DNA from: Paralichthys olivaceus
Lineage: Eukaryota > Chordata > Actinopteri > Pleuronectiformes > Paralichthyidae
Assembly: GCF_024713975.1 (NCBI RefSeq)
Contig: NC_091100.1
Location: 19,291,501-19,355,500, forward strand
Length of the DNA: 64,000 nt
Direction of reading: 5' to 3'
Below are positions 13,425 through 24,384 of the stretch, in pieces. The first letter of the stretch is position 1. Each line of letters begins with the position of its first letter. The position numbers and the translations under genes are program-made. Under the pieces are notes generated by a model that was given only the letters and a program-made list of their open reading frames with translations, did not search any database and was not told the DNA's origin.

Positions 13425-14495
13425 TGTTTCTGTATTTGTCCTCTGCTGGTCTGTCGTGCCAGTCAGTGTCTGACTCCTCTGTCCCCCGGGTGTCTCCTGT
13501 GTGCAGGGAGGTGGCGGTCAGGAACAGCCCCAGCAAACTGGTCCCTCAGCTCAAGCTCTCGTCCTCCAGTTGTCACATTGTTGTGGCTGTCGCTGAGAAC
13601 GATTCGCCAGAGTTTCGCAAGCAATCAGAAGAATACTACAAAGTCAGTGCTGTTGATATAAAGAGTAAACTCTGCTTTGATTAGAGTATAAAGTTAAATA
13701 TTAATGAGGGCTGTTGTTAATATTTTCACTACTTATAATTAGAATAATAAATTAGGATGGATTATTTTCAGGATAGTAGAACAAACATTACATAGTGAAT
13801 TTGTCATACATCTTAACACTATGTAGTATTTTATCATCAATAGAGTATTAGCCACATATAATTTGAAATGCTTTTGTTGAAGTTATTTCCTTTATTCACT
13901 GATACAAATTAATACCAGAGTTCATCAACTGCTCCTCAACAAGTCTTAGTTGAAGTTGATGATCACTCTGATCAGCAAAATGACAGATTGTGTTTGATTT
14001 GTTGCTGCGTAAAGAACCATCAAATTAGCATGTTTAGCAGTGGTAAATATGATTATACAGTATATGTATATATCTACTATTTCCTCACTTCTTTCTTGAA
14101 GACTTTAGAGACTTCAGGACTGAATGTGACCATGGAGGATGTGCCGAACACAGACCACTTCAATATCATTGAGCAGCTGGTAGATGGGGAGTATCACCTA
14201 ACAAAGGTACACAAGCAGTCGACACCCGAATAATTTGACCTGTAAATGAGTGTCAATGGTGTTTTCCAGAATGTCCCTAACCCTTTTCCTTTCACACTGT
14301 GATCATTAACTATTATATAAATGTAAAGTATAACAACCTTGAACAATTAGAAATATCCTGTTTTTTTTCATCTAACAGTACATAATAAAATTATAGTATA
14401 GTCTTCAAAGATTTGTAATAGTCTTAAAACAACCAGATGTGTTTTAATTTCTTCATTCTTTCCAGCTTCTCTTGAAGATGATGGGAAGGAGCTGA
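9135..14495 (+). CDS. afmid: Kynurenine formamidase (arylformamidase), complete, 11 exons, 292 aa
   Basis: Hydrolyses N-formylkynurenine to kynurenine and formate, the second step of tryptophan breakdown. Exons: 9135-9161, 9453-9543, 10868-10972, 11084-11132, 11220-11305, 11424-11496, 11680-11777, 11942-12020, 13507-13642, 14102-14206, 14466-14495. Total 879 nt; phases match at every junction. The human protein is about 303 aa. It is an alpha/beta hydrolase: oxyanion-hole motif HGGYW (83-87), nucleophile Ser152 in GHSAGAH, Asp235 in ENDSPEF, and His267 in TDHFNIIE. The N-terminal [16 protein letters not shown] matches the family. The short first exon (MHWTEMKKD) is the least certain part; a start at Met24 in exon 2 is the alternative. 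It is head to head with tk1, as in mammals. A poly(A) signal AATAAA at 15,201-15,206 is plausible. Confidence 0.95.
10328..10624. mobile_element. Possible family C element in afmid intron 2
   Basis: The left edge reads tacctctgccacggcc and the right edge cttggcagaggta, which are inverted relative to each other and match the edges of the other family C copies (28,828; 31,048; 58,703; about 61,590). The interior is AT-rich and not clearly alignable by eye. Tentative. Confidence 0.4.
13369..13423. repeat. (TG)n microsatellite, about 27 units, in afmid intron 8
   Basis: Uninterrupted TG dinucleotides about 83 bp upstream of afmid exon 9. Confidence 0.98.
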
Positions 14496-16173
14496 GGTGT
14501 CTTCGATTCGTCATCTAATAGTAACATACCTCTGAATGAATACACCCCCCCAATAATATATAATATGCATTATTTCAGACTCGCACTGTGTTAAATGTAC
14601 AATCTATCCATTTTGAATGATTAATACTAATATGGCACAGATTGTTTTGAACATCTAGTTTACTGTTTCATTGTTTTTTCTGAACTTTGTTCATGGTGGT
14701 TACTGTGCCTAAACAGGCTCAATATGTCCCAACCACATTAACACGTAGCAAAAACATTGTGTGCCTCAAGCTGAACTACTTCAAGGATGGTGATTGTAGC
14801 AAATCATACAACTGATAAACTGCTGATATTCACTTGTAAGCGGTGACAATCTGCACCACGACTTGAAGTCATCAGAAAGGACAATCACAGCTTAGCGACA
14901 TACCCTACATAGTGAATGAAGATTTTCATTGCAGCCCCGCAGTGATGATGTGTTACGCAGGGGAAATGAATGTGTCATCCACACATGGTTAAGTGTTGAT
15001 AAAAAAAATTTTTTATTTGCACTTTTTATTTTACATTAACACAGAAAACTGATACTTAAACAGACATATCTAAAATAAATGTGAATAACTGATGCACATT
15101 GTTAAACCCTGCCCTCATTCTAGCATCTTTATTCATTGTTTGCATCATTGTTTATACAATGTTCTGTTACTCATCACTGTAGATTATTGAGAATTACCAC
15201 AATAAATGTTTTATTTGTGAACTTATGTGTTGACACTCTTTTTCTCATGTATAAACTAGTCAGATGTTACACATTGTCTCCAAATATGCCACAGAACTGT
15301 TTCATCCTATTAGAGCTTCATTATCTTTATTTATAAAAGCTGTGCATGTCATACAAATGAAGACTCTTCTGTTTAATGACTTTTTTGAGAGTTAAGACTT
15401 AGTGGAGATACATTTTCATCACTGGAACCATCATTTCAGGTTTGTGTAATGATAAACAGCAGACTGGAACCATAGGGTCCATTAACAGTTAGGGTGATAG
15501 GGTCCAAACAGCAAACTTCTAACATTACCCCCTGATTTTCTCAGAGATAGTATTATTACCCTAAACATTTCTCTTAGGTGTGAACTTAGTCAGTAGTAGT
15601 TCATTATCGGCTCTAGAGTGGCTTTGTATCTGTTATGCTAAAATAAGAAAATCCTTTTTTTGTTACAGTAGCATGTACAATTAAATTAGATTTTCTTTGT
15701 ATAGCACCAAATCCTAACATTCATCATGCATTACCTCAAGGCTCATTACATGGTTATTACAGACCCAACAGTTCCTTGAATGAACAAACACTTGGACTGT
15801 GAAAAGAAAAAAAACATGAAAACCTCCAGCAGAGCCAGATTCAGTGTGTGTGACCATCTGCTATATTGGGCAATGGATGGTAAAAATAGAAACATCATAA
15901 AAGTAATAAATTAGTAATAATATAATATAACAATATGTGTGTGTGTGTGATGCATATAATACATATTATACAGTGGGAGCAGAGTTGTTTTAGGATTTCA
16001 TATATATATATATTGGATTTGAACAGATGGAAAATGAGTATACAGTTAAATGAGTTAGACTTGGGTGAGATTTATGTGATGCGTGTTGTTGCTGCGGTGG
16101 TTCATTTAATTTTGTGTGTTTTTGAAAGTGTGTATTGAAATTGTATATTCAGTAGTTTTAGTCAGTGGCATCA
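14496..16173. other. afmid 3' UTR and spacer before cant1
   Basis: AT-rich sequence with no recognisable exon. It holds plus-strand AATAAA signals at 15,074-15,079 and 15,201-15,206, either of which could end afmid transcripts. The rest shows nothing specific. Confidence 0.5.
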
Positions 16174-16255
16174 GATGATCAGGTCCACACAGATGATCAG
16201 GTCGATGATCAGGTCCACACAGATGATCAGGTCGATGATCAGGTCCACACAGATC
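16174..16255. repeat. 30-bp tandem repeat, about 2.7 copies
   Basis: The unit is made of gatgatcaggtccacaca followed by gatgatcaggtc. It starts again at 16,204 and 16,234 with no visible mismatch until the last partial unit. A small minisatellite just upstream of the probable cant1 first exon. Confidence 0.95.
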
Positions 16256-16365
16256 AGCAGTCCAGAGTCCCCAGACAGGAGGCGCTAACAGAGAGAGGCT
16301 GCCGACATCACCAGTCCATCGGAGGACACGTTGAGCCGAGCGGAGCCGAGGAGCCTCTTCACCAG
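16256..16365 (+). other. cant1: Candidate cant1 non-coding first exon
   Basis: A CG-rich stretch ending ttcaccag followed by a good donor, gtgagc, at 16,366. The next 150 bp are full of gctagc/gttagc words, a texture I associate with teleost first introns. If spliced to the cant1 acceptor at 20,073 it adds no in-frame ATG: the frame that would continue meets a TGA in the segment gttgagccgag. It would therefore be 5' UTR. The 5' border is unknown. A second possible donor (ctgaggtgagac) lies near 17,132. Confidence 0.4.
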
Positions 16366-17259
16366 GTGAGCCCGAAGCCTCCACACGACACCAAGAGACG
16401 ACCCTGATAACTGTCACTTCAGCTAACAGCGTTAGCACCGCTAGCCAGTCAAAGGTTAGCGCTAGCAGGCTCGAGTTGCTAGCTGCTGTTAGCCGCACGG
16501 CTAACATCTTGAAACAGGAACCGGTGTGTTCGTATTTCTCGTTCATGTTTCGCTTACTGACATGTGTCTTATTCACAAGTGTGTCTTTGTCGAATGCTTT
16601 AACTTCAACAAGAGGAACACGGTGAATGGTTCTTCGGTTGAAACTTGTTGTGTTGGTGAAGCGGCAGCCGGTCAAAGTTTGTTGGATCCCTGCCTTCGTG
16701 GCTGTGGGTCACACACCGGGAGGCTGTACGATCATATAGACGTGAATGTAAACGTGCACATGCCACATCACTATGAACTCATATATCATTGAGGTCACTG
16801 CCACAGCTGAACTCATCCACTCCTTTATTGAAAGACTGGTTTCGGTTCCACTCCCTCATCATCACCATCAGTGGAAACGCAGCCAGGCAACACTGTGGAG
16901 AAACTTGAGCTGCTGTAATGGAGAGAACAGGGAGGAGACTGGATCAGATGTAGATCAGTTCTTCATGTGGGACAGAGACAGACTCAGGGCTGCCGGGACG
17001 TGGAGTTCTTTATGGGATGCGTGAGAAGGAGAAGAGGAGGAGAGGACAGGCCCGATGGGTACAGCGTGTTCAGTTTGTTTAGTAAACTATCAGCCCGGAA
17101 ATAACAAGGAGCTAACGTCACTGGTCAAGCCTGAGGTGAGACACTAAACTACCTGTTTGTCTGGATCCCCTCACCCTCTGAGTAATCTGCTCACGGTGAC
17201 TAAACAAGAAGCTGTTTGACTTTTTACTATGACTTTCAGCTGCACGCACACTGGAGATA

Positions 17260-17282
17260 GGGGGGGGGGGGGGGGGGGGGGG
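17260..17282. repeat. Poly-G tract, about 23 bases
   Basis: Uninterrupted G run in the putative cant1 5' intron. It could form a G-quadruplex and is prone to length errors in sequencing. Confidence 0.95.
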
Positions 17283-18123
17283 AGACACATCATTGATGTG
17301 AGACAGAGACGCAGGGACTTGGACGGCGCCATGGTCACAGCGAGTTCAGGGGAGAAGAGGCGAAGGAAGGGTGAATACTGCCGGTCCCCATACACTCAGA
17401 CACACAGACAGAGGGGATATGGGCCAGGCTTACAATAGTGACAATAAGGGCATTGTGTGTTTGACATGTGTGTTACATAGATTGCTTGTTAGATGAGGCT
17501 GAACTTGCTGATGAAGAGGCAGAGAAGGGGGGAATGTATGTTATGTCAGAACCTGTGTTCCACTTCATTAATACTAAATTACAACCGTCTGCGTCCACTC
17601 ATATTCTAGAGGATTCCTTCTCTATCTTGATCCTTTTTTTTTTATTTTTACTGATGCTGTTGTGAATCTGTGGTATAACATAAGTGCTCTGCCAAACCCA
17701 GACCCACCTAGATATTGCTTCAGCTCCACCATCAGTATGTAATTTATTTACTGGAGCATTGCTCAAGATCGAGTTTGCATTCATTGTAATACTGTCTTCA
17801 TGTCACGTTATGTTGCAGCCAAAAGTTTCAATCTCAAGCACTCGTGTAATTGCTGAGGAAGTGATTCACCTTTGGAGGAAAATACTTTTTTTGAAACCAC
17901 AGGCACAATTAGTTTTTTTTCTGCTGCATTTATGTTGGGCAATATCACTATAATTTTATTAAATATCAATAGAACATAAGTTCCATATAAATCTAATATA
18001 TAACATTTCACTGTTTATAATGTGTTATGATGTCATTATCTTTAACTTATTATTAATGACTGATATAGATATTTTTGGCATGGTAAATGTTTTAGCCACA
18101 TTCCCCATCCATATTCATGTTAG

Positions 18124-18145
18124 TTTTTTTTTTTTTTTTTTTTTT
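18124..18145. repeat. Poly-T tract, 22 bases
   Basis: Uninterrupted T run in otherwise featureless AT-rich sequence of the putative cant1 5' intron (16,366-20,072). Apart from the family D element at 19,555, I see no exon in that intron. Confidence 0.95.
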
Positions 18146-19554
18146 ACAACAAGGGAAGTCATGTTGTATGATTTGTTTTAGCAGTGCTTTAAAAATGATA
18201 TTGGTGGTTTTGTCTGTAAAATTATTCAAACTGGAAAACACAGCATTATGTGACTCAGTACAGGTGAGCATGGGAACACAGTTACTGTACTAGTCGGTTG
18301 CCCTTGAAGACACAAAGGTTGATGGTTACCTTCTGTTCACAGTCTCCAAAACAAGCATGTCTCTCATATTTCAGTGGGCAGGGCGTCTGATGGCATGTCA
18401 TCCCAGCCCTGTTATGTAAACCTGAAGTATTTTGAAAAGCCTGTTTGTATCTAAAGTGAATGTAGACAAGTTAAAAAACCGTCTCTACCTGGAGCTTAAG
18501 AGGAAAAACCCACCAAACCAAAGTTTACATATTAGTATATTAGTTTAAGTTCGTAAATTTCTGCATTTGACTTTTGCTTCTCCTGGATTCAGGCTTCAAA
18601 CTAATTATTTATGACATAAGACTCCAACAGACATGTGAGGTGTCAAACTGACACTTGAGTACAAAGCAGAATTATTGGAGTAGATGACTGGTTCATCAGG
18701 CACATTTTTTAATTTGCAGATTGAATTAAATAGAGAATAGAATTTTATGTAGATGATGGAGCATTTTTAAATTTCCCTAGTGAATTCTTAGTAACTGCAA
18801 GGTAGGTTTTTATTTCATTAAACAATATATGTTTATAATGGAAGTGAAAGTGGTTTATATTTCACATACAGGGGATCAACTCTGATATCACAATATGAGA
18901 AAGTAAAACGTTGGGTAATCTTCTCGCTACACTGATAACATGCTGTTATGATTTACATACCATTTCGTAGCTAAATAGGACAAATAATTTAGCATTAAAA
19001 TCCAAATAATATCACCCTGTTGAACTATGACGACCCAGCTTCCTACTCAGTTTGCATATTAAGAGGTTCTGCTTGAACAACACCACAAAGCTCCGTTGTG
19101 AAGAGAGAACAATAAACAAGAGCCTATTTTCAGGGATTTTACTTCTCCGTTGCTACTCTGGATTTCTGTCAGTTGGATTTCAAAGAGAGGAATTGGAGTG
19201 TCTGCCTGCAGAGCTCCTCTTTTGTGTGCATTTCCTGTCTTGACAGTGGATTTGACCTGAAAGTGGAGCCTGCACCTCAAACAAACTTATGAAGGTGCCC
19301 TGCAGGTAGAGTCCCTGTATGAGCAAAGAGTGGAGCGGAAGAGGAAAATGAGAGAGAGAGCCCAGCAGCTATATGGAACTGTTTAATGTAGTGCAGTAGA
19401 CAGTTTGAAAGGTTAATGGACAGCTAATAACCCAAATAGCTGCCTCTGCATAAATAAACACCTAATTAAAAAAAGCAGGCTCTTTAAAAAGGGTTTCTAT
19501 CCTGCCCTCCCTGTGTGCCTGTCATTCAGGCTGCACATGACAACCACAACCAAG

Positions 19555-19787
19555 TTAAAGCAACACTTTGTACACTAACCCTTACTGAGCAATTGCGCCC
19601 TTTGCAGCCACAAAGTGATTCAACCATTTTCATGTTGAGAAAAATCAAAGCCAATCAATCTTCTACTACAGTCACAGCTCAACACGAGCTGTGACTGTAG
19701 TAGAACAGAATTACAACTGAACGGTGGATATCGCCCATGATCCCCAGAACCAGAACCAGAAGAGCTAGTTGTATAGTGTTACTTTAA
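19555..19787. mobile_element. MITE-like element, family D (about 233 bp), with a perfect 20-bp hairpin core
   Basis: The left end reads ttaaagcaacactttgtac; the right end, reverse-complemented, reads ttaaagtaacactatac. In the interior, 19,661-19,680 and 19,686-19,705 are perfect 20-bp reverse complements around a 5-nt loop (aacac). There is no coding potential. Structure suggests a non-autonomous inverted-repeat element. Confidence 0.65.
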
Positions 19788-20137
19788 TACTCAACATTCC
19801 AGACTACTGTCAAAGTAGTGTGTAGCAGTGTAATCAACATGTAATCAACCATGCAGCATTGTGCAACAGACACACACTAACTCTAAAAAGAACCAATTAG
19901 AATACCATTAAAGTACCACATTAATAGGCAGTATCAGTAAGTAGAACTGTAAAATGACTTTAAGGTTATGGTCTAACTTGGCTGTTTTTAAATGAATTAA
20001 ATGATAGACCTACTAACAGTTATTTCAGTTCTAACCCTTTTTCCTGATCTTTTTCTCCCGTGTTTTTTCCAGATCCAGGGCATGATAGTCATCACCCCGA
20101 GTCTACGCCTGATGTTGAGAATGAAGACAACTCTTCC

Positions 20138-22149
20138 ATGACCTCCTTTGGTGTTGCCGTCCGAGGCCTCCCCCTGGCCTTGGCGTCCATGACACAAGCT
20201 GCCACCTCAGACTTACGCTTTCACCCAAAATGGAGGGCCATCACTGTGGCGACCCTGCTGGGATTAGTGCTCATATTGTATCTGCACCTGACAGTAGGGG
20301 ACAGAGACACTCCTACCAGAGGTTACTACCGCAACAGGGCCCACAGTTTGGAACTGTACAGGGAGGGTCAGGGGGACATCTTCAGGGACGCTAACAGACA
20401 AACTGTCCGTAGCCTCGCTGGCCGTCAGAAAATGGAAAAGCCTTACAATGACACTTATCCGTTAAGTCCACCAGAGAAGACGAGGAACGGCATCCGTTAC
20501 CGCATAGGCGTGATAGCGGACCTGGACACAGCATCACGTAGCTCTAAGGATCAGACGTGGTTCAGCTACATGAAAAGAGGATATCTGACAGTTTCAGAGA
20601 GCGCAGACAGACTGCAGGTGGAGTGGGACACTGAGACCGTCACCCTGGAGAGTCATCTGGCTGAGAAAGGACGAGGTATATGGACTTGCAAATGTATTTG
20701 TTATATTCTGGGTATATGTTTATCTGTTCAAATCAATGTGTGGCTAATTTCATTTTACTATATACTAATCCTGCTGCAGGAATGGAGCTGTCCGAGCTTG
20801 TGGCATTTAACGGGCACCTGTACAGTGTAGATGACCGTACAGGTGTGGTGTACAGGATCGAGGGGAACCAGGCTATTCCCTGGGTAATTTTAACTGACGG
20901 TGATGGGTCAGTGTCCAAAGGTCAGTTTCCAGTTGAGTATTATTTAAGGCTTTCTGCTTTTTTTCAGCACCATAAATTTGGTACACAGCTTACAACTGAA
21001 TGACAAGCAAGTTAAGCTTTCTTGAACTGTGAAAGATGTAGTAAGCACTAAATAACTTTAAAAGGTTGAGGGTCCTTTCTGGGGTGATTCAAATGCCTCT
21101 TCAAAGATCTTTACATCTCCGTTGTTTGCAGGGTTCAAGGCAGAATGGCTGGCAGTGAAGGACGAGCACCTGTACGTTGGAGGCCTGGGGAAGGAGTGGA
21201 CCACGACGTCTGGGGAAGTTGTCAACAACAACCCAGAGTGGGTGAAAGTTGTTGGCTACCATGGCGACGTGGAGCATGAGAATTGGGTACCACACTACAA
21301 TGCCCTGCGGAGTGCAGCAGGGATCCAACCACCAGGTGCTGACACATTGTTTTTGTTTCCTCTTTATAGTTCTGTCTATCCTAGTATTGACAGACAAAGA
21401 TTCTAATGCTCTGGAGCCTTTCAGTTTATTTTATATTCCACGGGCTGTTATCAATGGTCACAGAGAAAAGCTAAAAAAAATAAAAGAAATAAAGAGAAAC
21501 TTGTGATATGAGAGACACAAAAATGTAAACCGCGTGCAGATGTCTTCTACTTTAAGAGAAATTGATCATTTGGTTGATTTAATGCTGTCTCGATATCAGC
21601 GACAACCTGCTTGGTTGTTGGTTGCTTCAGCAGTGCTCCTTTCAGTCATATAGAACCCGTCTTATTTTAAAGACACTATCAACAGAGTTTTTAGCTAGTT
21701 GTCTTAAGAAACTGAAGAACTAGCTTTTAATTACACACAATCAGCTCCTATTCATTCTGTTACTTCTCACTTCTACAGGCTACCTTATCCACGAATCAGC
21801 ATCATGGAGCGAGCGTCTCCAGCGCTGGTTCTTCCTCCCTCGCCGTGCCAGCCACGAGCACTACGAAGAGATTGCAGACGAGCGGCGTGCCACCAACCTC
21901 CTGCTGTCCTGCCTTGCAGACTTCAGCTACATGAGCGTACGGCACGTCGGACCGCTCAACCCCACCCATGGCTTCTCCTCCTTTAAATTTGTCCCAGACA
22001 CGGACGATCAGATCATTCTGGCCCTAAAATCAGAGGAGGATGCGGGCAGGATCGCCACCTACATCATCGCACTCACACTTGACGGTCGTGTGCTGATGCC
22101 CGAGACAAAGATCGGGGACGTGAAGTATGAAGGGCTTGAGTTTATTTGA
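20138..22149 (+). CDS. cant1: Soluble calcium-activated nucleotidase 1 (Golgi/ER apyrase-type nucleotidase), 4 coding exons, 417 aa
   Basis: Calcium-dependent hydrolase of UDP, GDP and similar nucleotides, anchored in the ER/Golgi, where it supports glycosaminoglycan synthesis. Coding exons: 20138-20675 (exon begins 20,073), 20780-20920, 21132-21335, 21779-22149, all in phase 1; total 1254 nt. Human CANT1 is 401 aa. A short cytoplasmic N-terminus ending KWR precedes one signal-anchor helix at about residues 34-53, giving a type II protein. The lumenal part carries [75 protein letters not shown] and the end KYEGLEFI, all close to the human protein. The first in-frame ATG of the exon was chosen as start; it is preceded by an open but Met-less segment, so an upstream start in another exon remains possible. 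Confidence 0.95.
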
Positions 22150-24384
22150 AAGTCACGGGCTGAAGGTACACATGTTCCTGTAGGCAAACTCTGCACGGCT
22201 CCTTCATGTCTCAGAGGATAAGAACTGAACTATTTATATGCAACACTGTTGTTTTAAGTTTTTTCTTTCACTGCGACTGTGCAATACCATATGACACAAA
22301 CCTTTATATTTCCTAATTACTATTAATTGCAACGGAAGATACAAGTGCAGGAGAAAGCCACACCACCATGGGAGAACAAATATCAGCCACAGACCTGTAT
22401 GTGACTGATGTAAGACAGCGACGACTTTAACACACATCAGTCGCCACCAGATAAGACTTTAAACTAACTTAAGTCAGTGCAGGTAAAATTATGGAAGCCC
22501 ATTTCTGCTACTCAGTTAAAAAAAAATCCTATAAATCATTATAACAAGAAACCTTCTCAATAGAATAACTTACTATCTCAAAATAACAAGTTAATATCTC
22601 AAATTAATGATATTATTACGGTACTGTTATATATTTTCTACTTTTTAATCCATTTCATTTTTCTGTTTCACTGGTGGATATGGGATTCCCTATAAAATAA
22701 ATAATACGGTCTCATCATTGAGTTCCGCAGGACTCACACATATTCGATGTGCTAATGATTGTCAGTTGGTGTTCCCAATATTTTGTGCTGTGGCGATCAT
22801 CACAACAACATGCTATGCGAGTTATCAATACAAATGCTAAATAGAAGTAAATGGGATATAAAATCCACACCCAGATGAACATACACCAGGGTCACCAGCT
22901 GCCTCTTCCTCCTCTTTAAATCAACATTAACATACAAACATTATTAAAGTGATTTGATTGGCTGGTGCCTTCACTTCCACAAAAAGAGTTGAGGGCTACA
23001 CAACCACACACAGCATGACAAACATGTAGCAACCACAATGCAGTTCTGCAACGCACGCCCCACCCACAGGATTTCCATTATATATTTCAATGCATACTGG
23101 TGAGTCCTGCATTAAACATCCTGTTTTGATTAGACACTTCTGACATCCCAGAGCACTCTGGGTAAAAAGGTTTGCTTATCGTTCTGTCATACACCAGGTC
23201 AATGTGGACCTCCTCCACTGCAGCTGAACTCTGTTGGCGGTTAAACACTCAGGGGAACAAGGTAAAACAGAGTAGCATGTTCAAAAATAAATAGAAGTGA
23301 ATGTTCTCAATGATAAATATTAACCTTATTTGTTGCTTTTGTATTTTACCTTTATTTGACCTTTTAAGACACTGATGTTTCTCTTGTTCATTTTTTATTG
23401 ATTTATATATTAATGGGTACAACCATTACCATTGTCATTATAGCAACCTCTGATCTGTAAAACTTGATAAATTATTCTGGGCAGGTCCTGCTCAATTGTT
23501 CACTTACTTTTGTAAACTGAATATTATCAGCTTTTCAAGCCAGTAGAGTGAAAAACCAGCAACTTTATACAAAGAGAAACAATTAATATATTTATTTTGT
23601 ATCATCTTAAAATACATATTAAAATGTCTTCTTTTCTTTACGCGTCTTGTTATGTTTGTGTGTACCACCTACAGTGACTTGTTTCATTGACAGTGCAAAT
23701 TGTTGACTGTGATCAACTGCTTATATGGGTCAAAAAACTAGGGGAAAATCTTTTTAAGCTGTTGTCACACTATTAGGCTCTTTTCTAACTTATTTGTAGA
23801 AGGGATATGGACAGCTAATGATTAGAAACTGCTGCTTTCTGCTTTGTCTACATAAGAATGCTCAGGGCCTTCTCCTCTAAACAAGACTACATTTGAAATG
23901 TTACATTTAATCTCATTTAAAGGGTTAATGTCCTAAAAACCAAACATATCAGATTTTTCTTTCTCATTGTTTAAATAAAGAAAGAGTTCGTTGACCCCAT
24001 GACTAGGACAGAAGGCGGCAGGTGACATATTATATTCATGTAAAAAATATAAAAAAATACATTGTAGTCTGTGTGACAAATTGAGAAAATGAAAAAATAA
24101 TAATTTTACCCGATAAGAAGTGATCACTATAAACAGTTTCCGCTGTTTAAGAATGATAATGTTGTAAACACACCGTGTGATGATACAATTTTATTGTTTT
24201 CAGTTAAAAAATAATCACTATACTTTTTACAATTTTCATAGCTACAAAAATCAATCATCTTGCATTCACTTTTAATCATAAAAGAGTTTGTAAGACACAT
24301 TTAACTCAGCATTTCCATTAGTCACACAGCAGTTTGATCTCAACAGTTCAAACCTGAGTAAAATCTATTGGTGAGCGCTCTTGT
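22150..24384. other. Convergent spacer between cant1 (+) and oga (-)
   Basis: About 2.2 kb of AT-rich DNA between two facing stop codons, with no recognisable exon. It holds both 3' UTRs: the cant1 signal at 22,696 and a minus-strand AATAAA at 24,190-24,195, about 190 bp past the oga stop. This is where the human-17q25-like block meets the human-10q24-like block. Confidence 0.6.
22696..22701 (+). terminator. Probable cant1 poly(A) signal
   Basis: AATAAA about 550 bp after the cant1 stop, followed by AT-rich sequence. Usage is inferred from position only. Confidence 0.4.

Noticed and set aside
13218..13684. Open frames rich in Val-Cys or His-Thr across the TG repeat
   Set aside because: They are translations of a microsatellite; only the afmid exon 9 part (13,507-13,642) is real. 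Similar frames at 48,875, 51,151, 51,465, 55,585, 56,550 and 60,004 were dropped for the same reason.
16106..16675. 189-codon minus-strand open frame
   Set aside because: Its middle is the antisense of the 30-bp tandem repeat (repeated GPDHRPDHL) and the ends look random; it lies over the candidate cant1 first exon.
20060..20137. Upstream extension of the cant1 frame
   Set aside because: The first codons fall in the intron before the acceptor at 20,071-20,072, and the exonic part before 20,138 contains no ATG.
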